Source: an uncultured Rhodospirillales bacterium (GTDB taxonomy: Bacteria > Pseudomonadota > Alphaproteobacteria > Rhodospirillales > UBA2165). Taken from it: 64,000 nt of DNA. Each line of letters opens with the position of its first letter. Position 1 is the stretch's first letter. Under the pieces are notes generated by a model. That model was not told where the DNA came from. It saw nothing but the letters and a program-made list of their open reading frames with translations, and did no database searches. The stretch spans positions 248,001-312,000 of the forward strand of contig CAJXKD010000001.1 in NCBI GenBank assembly GCA_913055735.1, read 5' to 3'. Below, in pieces: positions 56,754 to 64,000 of this stretch. The position numbers and the translations under genes are program-made.

Positions 56754-57338
56754 TTACAGATGATCGGTGAAGACGTCCATATGGGGCGGCGGCGCCGCGG
56801 CGATGGCGTCGAACACCTCGTCGACGCGGGTGACGCTGGTGAACAAGTCGCGCGCCGCCGGGTGGGCGAACCCCTCGGCGATCACGCCATCCACCAACGC
56901 CAGCAGATGCTGCCAATAGCCGTCAACATCGAGAACGATGATCGGTTTGTCGTGCTGACGCAGTTGCTTCCAGGTGATCACCTCGAAGGCTTCCTCGAGG
57001 GTGCCGAGCCCACCTGGCAGAATGACGAAGGCGTCGGCGGCGTCGAACATGCGCTGCTTGCGTTCGTGCATGGTATCGACCTCGACAAGCTCGGTGACGA
57101 ACTGATGTTCCACTTCCCATTCGGAGAGGAAGCGCGGGATGACACCTGTCACTTCACCGCCACCGGCCAGCACGCTATCGGCGACCAGCCCCATGAGGCC
57201 GATGCGCCCGCCGCCATAAACGAGGCGGATGCCACGCGCCGCGAAGGCTGCACCCAAGGCCTGCGCGGCCTCGGCATAGGCCGGATTATTGCCCGGTTTG
57301 GAACCGCAATAAACGGCGATGGCGGAAACGGTTGTCAT
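56754..57338 (-). CDS. LOG-family phosphoribohydrolase (TIGR00730)
   Basis: A 194-residue Rossmann-fold enzyme of the LONELY GUY type, releasing free base from nucleoside 5'-monophosphates (cytokinin ribotides in plants). Signatures are VYGGGRIGLMG (about 40-50), MHERKQRMFDAADAFVILPG, and the diagnostic PGGxGTxxE as PGGLGTLEE (near 108-116). The bacterial role is probably nucleotide metabolism or detoxification. Confidence 0.92.
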   Translation of the reverse strand: MTTVSAIAVYCGSKPGNNPAYAEAAQALGAAFAARGIRLVYGGGRIGLMGLVADSVLAGGGEVTGVIPRFLSEWEVEHQFVTELVEVDTMHERKQRMFDAADAFVILPGGLGTLEEAFEVITWKQLRQHDKPIIVLDVDGYWQHLLALVDGVIAEGFAHPAARDLFTSVTRVDEVFDAIAAAPPPHMDVFTDHL

Positions 57339-57447
57339 GGATGGGTCCTCATGGCGGCGAAACTACTGCATCCCTGCACGCGACTGAACCGATTTGATAA
57401 CCTTTGCGTGAAACCTCGCACCACGGTCTAGGCGATCCCCGAAATCT

Positions 57448-57462
57448 CGGGAATAATTCCCG
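57448..57462. promoter_or_regulatory. 15-bp palindrome before cytochrome c'
   Basis: CGGGAAT and ATTCCCG around a central A, midway between the divergent LOG gene and the cytochrome c' gene. A possible operator; the regulator is unknown. Confidence 0.3.
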
Positions 57463-57579
57463 CCAACCGGTGTTATCCCCGGGAGCGCCGAATTGCAGCA
57501 TGTCGTCGAGGCGGCGCCGAAAACGCGAATTAGGGAGAATCATGGGTCATCCCATGGGGAATACAACGAGGAGAACCGA

Positions 57580-58056
57580 ATGACCAAGATACCGAGCCGG
57601 CTCGCATTCCGGGCTGCCCCCCACTTCATCATCGGTCTTATGCTGATCGGGGCCGTCGCGGTCACTGGCGCATCGACCCCCGCCGCCGCACAGGACGGCA
57701 TCGTCAAGGAGCGCGTCGACGCCATGAAACGCCTGGGCGGCGCGGCCCGTAACTTCCGCAGCCTGAGCAGCGCCGCGGATGGCGTTGGCCCTGCCGAAAC
57801 CATCCTCGCCACGACGAATCAGCTCGCCTCCATGTGGCCGGAAGGCTCGACGGGCGGAGAAAGCCGTGCCAAGCCAGAAATCTGGCAGAACATGGGTGAT
57901 TTCACCGCCAAGCTCGACGCCCTGAAAGGTGCCGCGCAAGGTGTCCTGATGGCCGCGAAAAGCGGCGATCTGGCCGCCACGCAGGAAGCCACCAAGATGG
58001 TCGGCGCCGCCTGCGGCGGATGCCACCGCGTCTACCGCCTACCAAAAGACGAATAA
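57580..58056 (+). CDS. Cytochrome c'
   Basis: A 158-residue class II cytochrome c of the periplasm, able to bind NO and proposed to protect against nitrosative stress. A signal peptide of about 38 residues (AVAVTGASTPAAAQ) is followed by a four-helix bundle, with the single heme site CGGCH at 145-149 close to the C-terminus, the class II hallmark. The ATG at 57580 follows GAGGAGAACCGA. A diheme cytochrome follows after 69 bases. Confidence 0.92.
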   Translation: MTKIPSRLAFRAAPHFIIGLMLIGAVAVTGASTPAAAQDGIVKERVDAMKRLGGAARNFRSLSSAADGVGPAETILATTNQLASMWPEGSTGGESRAKPEIWQNMGDFTAKLDALKGAAQGVLMAAKSGDLAATQEATKMVGAACGGCHRVYRLPKDE

Positions 58057-58125
58057 GATACTCCTCCTTCCTGCGGCCGGTTTCGAATTCCCCCCTTTTC
58101 AGAGGCCGGCCGCGGGTCTTACTTT

Positions 58126-59019
58126 ATGGACATGAAAGCGCGCCGTATTTCTCTGATCGCCGTGACGTTGGTCGCGGTTTTGGCGTTTCCCAAATGGGTG
58201 GCGGCGCAAGACCAGGTCGCGCGCGGCGAATATCTGTTCAACACGGCGGGCTGTGCCGGCTGCCACACCGACAGCAAGAATAACGGCGCTCTGCTCGCCG
58301 GCGGGCGTGAACTCAAAACGCCGTTCGGCACCTATTACGGCCCCAACATCACGGCCGACCCCACCCATGGCATCGGCACCTGGTCGGATGAAGACTTCAT
58401 CCGGGCCCTGCGCGACGGCATTTCCCCCGACGGCAACCATTACTTCCCCGTCTTTCCTTACACGTCGTTCACCAAAATGACCGACGCGGACATGCGGACG
58501 CTCAAAGCCTACATCTTTTCCCTGCCGCCAGTTGCCAAGCCGGACATCCCGCACGACATCAATTTCCCCTTCGGCTTCCGCTTCACCATGTTTTTCTGGA
58601 AGCTGCTGTTTTTCGACAAAGGCCCCTACACGCCGCCTCCCGGCGCAACGCCCGAGGTGGCACGCGGCGGCTATATCGCCGAAGCCCTTGCCCATTGCGG
58701 TGAATGCCACACACCTCGCAATATGCTCGGCGCCGTCGATCAAAGCCAAAAATTCGCTGGGCTCGCACACGGACCCGATGGCGACACGGTTCCCAATATC
58801 ACCCCCCATGACAAGACCGGCATCGGCAATTGGACGGACGACGAGCTGGTCACCCTATTCCGCGACGGCGAAATGCCGCTTGGCGACGAGGTCGATGGCG
58901 GCATGGCCGAAGTGGTGCGGAATGGCACCAGCAAATTGACCGAACAGGATTTGACGGCACTTATTGCCTATCTGCGGTCCGTTTCCGCCATCGAGAACGA
59001 CGTTTTCCATACGCATTGA
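58126..59019 (+). CDS. Diheme cytochrome c
   Basis: A 297-residue periplasmic cytochrome with a signal peptide of about 27 residues and two heme c sites, CAGCH (43-47) and CGECH (191-195). Each lies in a cytochrome c domain with candidate Met ligands. The layout resembles cytochrome subunits of membrane dehydrogenases (alcohol, sorbitol or fructose dehydrogenase type), but no dehydrogenase is adjacent. The start may be the ATG at 58126 or the one two codons later. Confidence 0.88.
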   Translation: MDMKARRISLIAVTLVAVLAFPKWVAAQDQVARGEYLFNTAGCAGCHTDSKNNGALLAGGRELKTPFGTYYGPNITADPTHGIGTWSDEDFIRALRDGISPDGNHYFPVFPYTSFTKMTDADMRTLKAYIFSLPPVAKPDIPHDINFPFGFRFTMFFWKLLFFDKGPYTPPPGATPEVARGGYIAEALAHCGECHTPRNMLGAVDQSQKFAGLAHGPDGDTVPNITPHDKTGIGNWTDDELVTLFRDGEMPLGDEVDGGMAEVVRNGTSKLTEQDLTALIAYLRSVSAIENDVFHTH

Positions 59020-59187
59020 GCCTTCCCCCGGACGGTTACATTTAACGGACACGCGGCAACCCGCTCCTGGCGTCGCGCTAGCTTCTCTCCGGGATCGCCG
59101 CTATGCTCGTAAACGCTTACGGCTCAATTGGCCCGGCCGCAAAAACGCGTTAAGAACCGGAACGGCTCAACTCACACCAACCGGCAC

Positions 59188-60030
59188 ATGGACTTCTTTG
59201 ATCCGCCCATCATCAGGCTCGTCGCCATTCCCTTTTTCGCGACAGGAATATTTGCGGGCCTGATCCGGTGGATCGGCGGCCCCGAGGCCGGTGCCCGCCT
59301 GTCCGGCGCATCGATTGGCGTGGTGTTCCTTTGGCTCGCCGCCATGACCAACGGCCTGCCTGGCTTCCCGCCCGGATTCAATGGCGATGCGATGGTCTAT
59401 ATCCTGATGGCCGGCCTGGTCATCGGCGTGCTTCTCGACCTTTACAGTTCCGCTGAAACTTTTTTCGGCAAATCGCTCCAAATGGCTACAATCATGGTAT
59501 TCGGGGCCGTTCTGTGTGTGTGGATGGCAGGCGGCGTTGGGACGGTTTCGGTCATCGTCTTTACCGTTTGGCTAATATTCTCCTTCCGCCTTTGGCGGCA
59601 ACACGAAGCGCCGGGAATTGCCACCGTCATCTTGATGATGGGCGCGATCGCCCTTGTTGGCCTTGCTTATATCAATGGCAGCACGACCGAATGGAACCTC
59701 GCCGTCGGCCTGTCTGCTGGATTGGCGGGAACCCTGGTCTGGAGCTGGGGCGCGCGCAACGATATGGTCGCCATGTCGGCGATCCTGACAGCGGGCGGCG
59801 CGCTCGCCGCCATCGCCTCGCGGCTCGCGGATACCGAACCGACGGTGGTCGCGGCCCTTATCCTGCTCTGCTTTATCCCCTTTGCCGATTCGGTTGCGGC
59901 GCGGGTTATCAGACACGAATTTCTATTGTCCCGGATGTTCAAACCGTTAACGGTCGCAGGGCTGAGCTTGCTGCCGGTGTTGCTTAGCGCGGCTATTTTC
60001 CTCGTTCTGACTCAAGTCCCCACGGAATAA
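59188..60030 (+). CDS. Multi-span membrane protein, unknown
   Basis: A 280-residue hydrophobic protein with about nine predicted membrane segments (for example RLVAIPFFATGIFAGLIRWI at the start, and LTVAGLSLLPVLLSAAIFLV at the end). No motif is recognised. The start MDFFDPPIIRL at 59188 is favoured over a frame beginning 20 codons earlier with a basic leader. It precedes the LysM protein on the same strand. Confidence 0.65.
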   Translation: MDFFDPPIIRLVAIPFFATGIFAGLIRWIGGPEAGARLSGASIGVVFLWLAAMTNGLPGFPPGFNGDAMVYILMAGLVIGVLLDLYSSAETFFGKSLQMATIMVFGAVLCVWMAGGVGTVSVIVFTVWLIFSFRLWRQHEAPGIATVILMMGAIALVGLAYINGSTTEWNLAVGLSAGLAGTLVWSWGARNDMVAMSAILTAGGALAAIASRLADTEPTVVAALILLCFIPFADSVAARVIRHEFLLSRMFKPLTVAGLSLLPVLLSAAIFLVLTQVPTE

Positions 60031-60207
60031 CGGCCTCCGCCATTGCTTGCCATGCGTACGCATATTAGTGTTAGGGATACTTTTGGCGGAAACGCATAGC
60101 GTTCCGCTTGGCATTGGGCCTATGATGGCCATACGGTCATCAGTGGGATCGCCACTGGGATTTTCCGGGGGGCAATTGTGCCCCGCATTTTCGCCCATGA
60201 GGGGACC

Positions 60208-61269
60208 GTGACAAGATCGGCAATTCTCGCCGTGCTCGGCGGCATCATCGTCATTGCGGCGATTATTCTGAATTTCGCCCTGGATACGTCCGAGGACGAT
60301 GCGCCGCAAACCGTCCAGCGGGAAATGACCGCCGGCCCCGAAACGACGCCCTCGGAAGCGACCGACACGCTCGACGTGCCAAGTTTCGATGTGGTGCGCA
60401 TCAATCCGCGGGGCGATGCCGTCATGGCCGGACGCGCCAAACCGGGCGCGACGGTACAAATCCTGGATGGGGACAAGGTAATCGGCGAAGTTACCGCCGA
60501 CCAGCGCGGCGAATGGGTGTTCGTGCCCTCGGCGCCGCTTCCGTCCGGCAGCCGGGAACTTTCCTTAAGAATGGTCGAGGAAGATTCGAAGGAGCCGCCT
60601 GTCGTTTCAGAAGAAAACGTCGTTCTTGTGGTGCCGGAAAAAGGCAAAGATATCGCGGGACGTAATGTCGAAAAGCCGTCCCAGCCGCTCGCCCTCAAAG
60701 TTCCACGCGATGGGAAAGGCCCCGTCCAAGTATTGCAGATGCCGTCCGGCCAGACAGAGGAGCAAGTGCAGGCATTCGCGAAAACCGGCACGGAAAACGC
60801 CAAGGAGGATGTTGCTCCTCAGTTCAATGTCTCGGTCGAAACCGTCGATTACGATGAAACAGGACACTTAGCTGTTACCGGTAAAAGCAATCCCGGCAGC
60901 TTCGTGCACCTCTATCTCGATAACGAATTCCTGGGACGCGCCATCACCAGCCAAGCCGGGCATTGGCGCCAAGCACCGGAAAAGACCGTCACTCCCGGAA
61001 TTTATACGATCCGCGCCGATCAGGTCGATTCGGGCGGAACGGTACTCGCCCGGGTCGAAGTGGTCTTTGCGCGGTCTACGCCGCTGACAGACATCGCACC
61101 AGGCCAATTGTTCGTGGTGGAACCCGGCAACAATCTATGGCGGATAGCGCGGCGCACCTATGGCAGCGGTCTTCGGTACACCACCATTTTTGAAGCCAAC
61201 AAAAGACAAATCCGGGATGCTGATCTGATTTATCCCGGTCAAGTGTTCCGACTTCCTTCAATAAATTAG
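60208..61269 (+). CDS. LysM-domain membrane-anchored protein
   Basis: A 353-residue envelope protein. The GTG at 60208 has GAGGGG in front and gives an N-terminal anchor (MTRSAILAVLGGIIVIAAII). Two bacterial Ig-like or adhesin-like repeats follow (VMAGRAKPGATVQILDGDKV near 75-95, and AVTGKSNPGSFVHLYLDNEF near 220-240), separated by a charged linker. The C-terminal LysM domain (VVEPGNNLWRIARRTYGSGL, then DLIYPGQVFRLP) binds peptidoglycan. Proteins of this layout are common in Rhodospirillales; role unknown. Confidence 0.85.
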   Translation: MTRSAILAVLGGIIVIAAIILNFALDTSEDDAPQTVQREMTAGPETTPSEATDTLDVPSFDVVRINPRGDAVMAGRAKPGATVQILDGDKVIGEVTADQRGEWVFVPSAPLPSGSRELSLRMVEEDSKEPPVVSEENVVLVVPEKGKDIAGRNVEKPSQPLALKVPRDGKGPVQVLQMPSGQTEEQVQAFAKTGTENAKEDVAPQFNVSVETVDYDETGHLAVTGKSNPGSFVHLYLDNEFLGRAITSQAGHWRQAPEKTVTPGIYTIRADQVDSGGTVLARVEVVFARSTPLTDIAPGQLFVVEPGNNLWRIARRTYGSGLRYTTIFEANKRQIRDADLIYPGQVFRLPSIN

Positions 61270-61402
61270 TGATAGCTAATTAACGACGACCTTTGTGGGC
61301 TAAAGATTCCCGGTGTAAGTGCCGTGGGAATAGTCCGGCAAATTTCGTGCAACCGGTTTGCAATGGAACGATTTTGAATTAAGGTCGATAGTTACAAGAT
61401 AA

Positions 61403-62134
61403 ATGGTCGATCGAGACCGGCAAAAAACTCATTCTTCAACGCGCGGATACGGGTGGATGTTGAACGGCAAAAGGGTCACAGGAGCGAACATCGGGGCGGA
61501 CATCGATCCCGCGATGCCGGAGCCAGTGATCTACGTCGTCGAAGATGAAGAGATCAATCGGGAATTCCTGACGGATTTATTTGCTTCCGTCGATTTGAAA
61601 GTCAGGTCTTTTGCCTCCGGTGACGAATTTTTGGAAGCCATGCCTATTCAGGCGCCTGGCTGTATCCTTCTCGACGTGCGCATGCCCGGTATTAGCGGCC
61701 TCGACCTGCAGGCACAGCTTGCGGAAGAAGATCTCAGTATTCCCACGATTATCGTTACCGCCCATGGGGATACCCAGATGGCCGTCCGTGCCATGAAAAG
61801 CGGCGCCTTCGATTTCGTCGAAAAACCGATCAACACTCAGATGCTGCTCGAAATCGTCTACAAAGCACTGGCCGAAAGCGAGCGATTGTCCCGGGACAAG
61901 GTCTTCAAGGACAGCATCCGCAAGCGGCTCGAGTTGCTGACTCCGCGTGAGCGTGACGTACTCGACATGATTACCGACGGTAAGTTGAATAAGCAAATTG
62001 CCTATGAATTGGGTATTACACAGCGTACGGTAGAGGTCCACCGCGCCCGGGTAATGGAGAAGATGCAGGCTAAAACGGCCGCAGACCTCCTCCGCACAGT
62101 CCTATCTGTCGAACCTTATTCGGGAAAACCGTAG
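61403..62134 (+). CDS. FixJ-family response regulator
   Basis: A 243-residue two-component regulator. The receiver domain (about 40-155) has phosphoacceptor Asp in LLDVRMPG (near 91), switch Thr in IVTAHGDT and Lys in VEKPIN. The LuxR-type helix-turn-helix lies in LTPRERDVLDMITDGKLNKQ and IAYELGITQRTVEVH (about 180-215). The first 35 residues are not part of the receiver, and the true start may be ATG 61457 or 61514. No histidine kinase is adjacent. The 3' end runs into a 21-bp tandem repeat. Confidence 0.9.
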   Translation: MVDRDRQKTHSSTRGYGWMLNGKRVTGANIGADIDPAMPEPVIYVVEDEEINREFLTDLFASVDLKVRSFASGDEFLEAMPIQAPGCILLDVRMPGISGLDLQAQLAEEDLSIPTIIVTAHGDTQMAVRAMKSGAFDFVEKPINTQMLLEIVYKALAESERLSRDKVFKDSIRKRLELLTPRERDVLDMITDGKLNKQIAYELGITQRTVEVHRARVMEKMQAKTAADLLRTVLSVEPYSGKP

Positions 62135-62175
62135 CCGCGTTCGGGAAAACCGTAACCGCGTTCGGGATAAACCGA
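62119..62175 (+). repeat. 21-bp tandem repeat with successive in-frame stops
   Basis: TTCGGGAAAACCGTAGCCGC-type units at 62119-62139 and 62140-62160 (one difference) and a partial third at 62161-62175. The unit is seven codons long, so the response-regulator frame meets TAG, TAA and TAA in series. Confidence 0.8.
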
Positions 62176-62211
62176 CACCAAACCATCGGTACTCCACAAT
62201 GACCGCCTAAA

Positions 62212-62226
62212 ACTACCCGGGGTAGT
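62212..62226. promoter_or_regulatory. 15-bp palindrome upstream of rpoH
   Basis: ACTACCC and GGGTAGT around a central G, 94 bases before the rpoH start. A candidate operator, possibly for the adjoining FixJ-type regulator. Confidence 0.35.
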
Positions 62227-62319
62227 ATTTTGCTATCCCCGAAAGGGTATTGCCTACCGGCGGAGAACACGCTCAACGGGTCTTCCGCCGTCTCCAATAA
62301 ACGCACTTTGGAGAGGTGA

Positions 62320-63261
62320 GTGGTGGCTTCAAGTTCAAGACGACCCCAGACTTTGCAAAGAAACCGGTCGGCGGGACCCGTTCCATACTCTTATGCCGAT
62401 CAACCGCTCAATTCGTCGTTTTTCCGGCGGATTAAAACCTATCCCATGCTCGAGGCAGACGAAGAGCTCGACCTTATAGAACGCTGGCAAACCAAGGGAG
62501 ACAGCAAGGCTTTCGAACGCTTGGTGACGAGCCATTTGCGTCTGATCGTCAAGGTCGCGACACAATTCCGCCGCTATGGCCTGCCCATCGAAGATCTGAT
62601 CTCTGAAGGAAGTATCGGTCTTCTGCAGGCCATCAACCGCTTCGATCCGGAGCGTGGCTCCCGCCTCGCGACCTATGCCAAATGGTGGATACGTGCCGCG
62701 ATGCAAGAACACATCATGCGGTCGTGGTCCCTGGTTCGCATCGGCACCACGGTTGGTCAGAAAAAATTGTTTTTCAACCTAAGGAAGCTGAAAGTAGAGC
62801 TTTGCGGCAACTATGACAGCCCTCTCACCGCCAACCATGTCGATACCATCGTCGACCGCCTCGAGGTCTCGCCGGAAGATGTCGAATCGATGGATGTCCG
62901 CATGACCCAACCCGACTTCTCCCTGAATGAGCTGGTGGTCAGCGACGAAACGACGGAATGGCAGGAATGGCTGACAGACGACACGGACAATCAGGAAACC
63001 CAGCTTGCCCACCGTGAGGAAATTGCACTTCAACGGCTGTTGCTGTCGCGCGTCCTCGATGAACTTCCGGAACGAGATCGCCGCATTTTCGTCATGCGTC
63101 GAATCGAAGAAGATCGCCCTACCTTGAATGAGATCAGCGAGATTTTCGAAATCTCACCGGAACGCGTTCGTCAGATCGAGCATGAGGTCTATAACCGAAT
63201 CTGCAGCGTCCTGAACGAATCGTCGATGTCCGCACCCCTTGCCGAACCGTTATCGGTTTAG
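62320..63261 (+). CDS. rpoH: Heat-shock sigma factor RpoH
   Basis: A 313-residue sigma-32. Region 2 contains LVTSHLRLIVKVATQFRRYG and the -10 recognition segment YAKWWIRAAMQEHIMRSWSL. The diagnostic RpoH box is QKKLFFNLRKLK (near 147-158), and region 4 has LNEISEIFEISPERVRQIEHEV. The start is one of two consecutive GTGs (62320 or 62323) after GGAGAGG. The position next to a FixJ-type regulator and the palindrome at 62212 suggests a regulated copy; alphaproteobacteria often have more than one RpoH. Confidence 0.93.
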   Translation: MVASSSRRPQTLQRNRSAGPVPYSYADQPLNSSFFRRIKTYPMLEADEELDLIERWQTKGDSKAFERLVTSHLRLIVKVATQFRRYGLPIEDLISEGSIGLLQAINRFDPERGSRLATYAKWWIRAAMQEHIMRSWSLVRIGTTVGQKKLFFNLRKLKVELCGNYDSPLTANHVDTIVDRLEVSPEDVESMDVRMTQPDFSLNELVVSDETTEWQEWLTDDTDNQETQLAHREEIALQRLLLSRVLDELPERDRRIFVMRRIEEDRPTLNEISEIFEISPERVRQIEHEVYNRICSVLNESSMSAPLAEPLSV

Positions 63262-63284
63262 CCGATCCACGGAATTAGGCGGTT

Positions 63285-63341
63285 AGCGGCGTAATCCACT
63301 CAATTGAAATCAACTCCGGTTCCAATTGAGTGGAAGCCGCT
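63285..63341. other. Long stem-loop between rpoH and psd
   Basis: Eleven-base perfect arms CCACTCAATTG and CAATTGAGTGG (63296-63306 and 63323-63333), extended after small bulges by AGCGGC/GCCGCT. No T run follows. It may be an rpoH 3' stabiliser, a weak terminator or a regulatory site. Confidence 0.5.
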
Positions 63342-63424
63342 CTAGAATTAACTATAGTGCAGCGCAATTGATACCCGGCCACCGATTGCTCGGGGCAGCA
63401 TAGGTATTCCAAGCAGACGTCAGG

Positions 63425-64000
63425 ATGACCAGCACTATCCCCCCCATCAACCGCGCCGGTTGGCCCTTCATTACCGCATTCGCCATCGCTACCGTCCTTC
63501 TCGCGATCCTGTGGGAGCCGTTGGGATGGATCGGTGCCGTTCTGACCCTGTGGTGTGCCTATTTCTTTCGCGATCCCGACCGGGTGACCCCTACGCGGGA
63601 CGGGCTGGTTATCAGCCCCGCCGACGGCGTCGTGCAAATGATCGCCGACGCCGTACCGCCGCCAGAGATCGGATTGGGCGAAACGCCGCGCACCCGCGTG
63701 TCGGTGTTCATGAACGTTTTCAACGTCCATGTGAACCGAATCCCCATGGGCGGAAAGATTGTCAAGCTCGCCTATCGGCCGGGGAAATTCCTGAACGCCT
63801 CCCTGGACAAGGCGAGCGAATTCAATGAACGGCAAACGATCCATCTGCGAACCGAAGACGGTAAGGATTTCATCGTCGTTCAGATCGCGGGACTGGTCGC
63901 GCGGCGGATCAAATGCGACATTACCGAAGGCCAAGACGTAACATGCGGTAGCCGGTTCGGCTTGATCCGTTTCGGGAGCCGCGTCGATGTCTATCTGCCG
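63425..64000 (+). CDS. psd: Phosphatidylserine decarboxylase proenzyme (cut by window end)
   Basis: First 192 residues of the short-type pyruvoyl phosphatidylserine decarboxylase (inner membrane, makes phosphatidylethanolamine); no stop before the window ends. An N-terminal hydrophobic pair lies at about 13-45 ([20 protein letters not shown]), then [22 protein letters not shown] and [20 protein letters not shown] (typical blocks). The self-cleavage site is FGLIRFGSR, between G184 and S185, where Ser becomes the pyruvoyl group. The remaining C-terminal chain should be about 30-40 residues. Confidence 0.93.
   Translation, partial: MTSTIPPINRAGWPFITAFAIATVLLAILWEPLGWIGAVLTLWCAYFFRDPDRVTPTRDGLVISPADGVVQMIADAVPPPEIGLGETPRTRVSVFMNVFNVHVNRIPMGGKIVKLAYRPGKFLNASLDKASEFNERQTIHLRTEDGKDFIVVQIAGLVARRIKCDITEGQDVTCGSRFGLIRFGSRVDVYLP

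Noticed and set aside
53989..56763. Long plus-strand frames opposite metY and the flavin monooxygenase
   Set aside because: Both minus-strand genes are full-length with diagnostic motifs; the plus-strand translations lack motifs and have skewed composition.
62119..62175. Possible CRISPR-like repeat array
   Set aside because: Units of 21 bases follow each other directly with no spacers and only two and a half copies; this is a simple tandem repeat.

Overview
The window looks like a chromosomal segment of a GC-rich alphaproteobacterium, most like a Rhodospirillales-type genome. This rests on gene content read by eye: xerD-aroK-aroB-CNNM order, a DnaJ-CobS-CobT block, argJ beside a PpiC-type isomerase and secA, an NADP isocitrate dehydrogenase of the eukaryote-like type, and an RpoH sigma factor with its diagnostic box. 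No rRNA, CRISPR array, transposase or integrase is visible. There is one tRNA gene (Leu, anticodon UAA).

Layout. 0-4.4 kb: an ACMSD-type amidohydrolase, then a visibly AT-richer islet of four poorly characterised genes that abuts the 3' end of the tRNA-Leu gene. Two of its proteins carry HEPN-type RNxxxH motifs and one is a four-helix membrane protein, so it is the best candidate for an undescribed (defence-like) system. 4.8-14.4 kb: housekeeping genes (MFS transporter, molybdopterin-binding protein, cytochrome c, NUDIX, argJ, PpiC isomerase, secA, then APS reductase and APS kinase). 14.5-19.8 kb: a TetR-controlled RND efflux operon with a perfect 24-bp palindrome in front. 19.8-26.1 kb: xerD, a large secreted protein of unknown function, a 46-residue membrane protein, aroK, aroB and a CNNM-type transporter.

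26.1-30.5 kb is an arsenic operon (arsR, thioredoxin-type arsC, an ArsJ-partner GAPDH, arsJ, ACR3). It can deal with arsenate both by reduction and arsenite export and by export of 1-arseno-3-phosphoglycerate. 31.2-42.5 kb holds two consecutive complete cell-surface-signalling cassettes, each with an ECF sigma factor, a FecR-like anti-sigma, a TonB receptor with an STN signalling domain, and a PepSY membrane protein. Fur-box-like inverted repeats precede both sigma genes and both receptors. No siderophore synthesis genes are nearby, so uptake of foreign siderophores is the likely role.

42.6-57.3 kb: bolA, a DnaJ-type protein with a putative zinc site, cobS, cobT, a phytase-like secreted protein, rpmB, icd, a GlpE-type rhodanese, an orphan terminase-small-subunit-like gene, a Sco1-type copper protein, a YHYH protein, a BenE-type transporter, metY, an LLM flavin monooxygenase and a LOG-type phosphoribohydrolase. 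Intergenic regions here carry a family of about 30-bp palindromic repeats, including two exact inverted copies. 57.5-64 kb: cytochrome c', a diheme cytochrome c, a membrane protein, a LysM protein, a FixJ-type response regulator, rpoH, and the start of psd cut by the window end. No gene-free stretch exceeds 300 bases.
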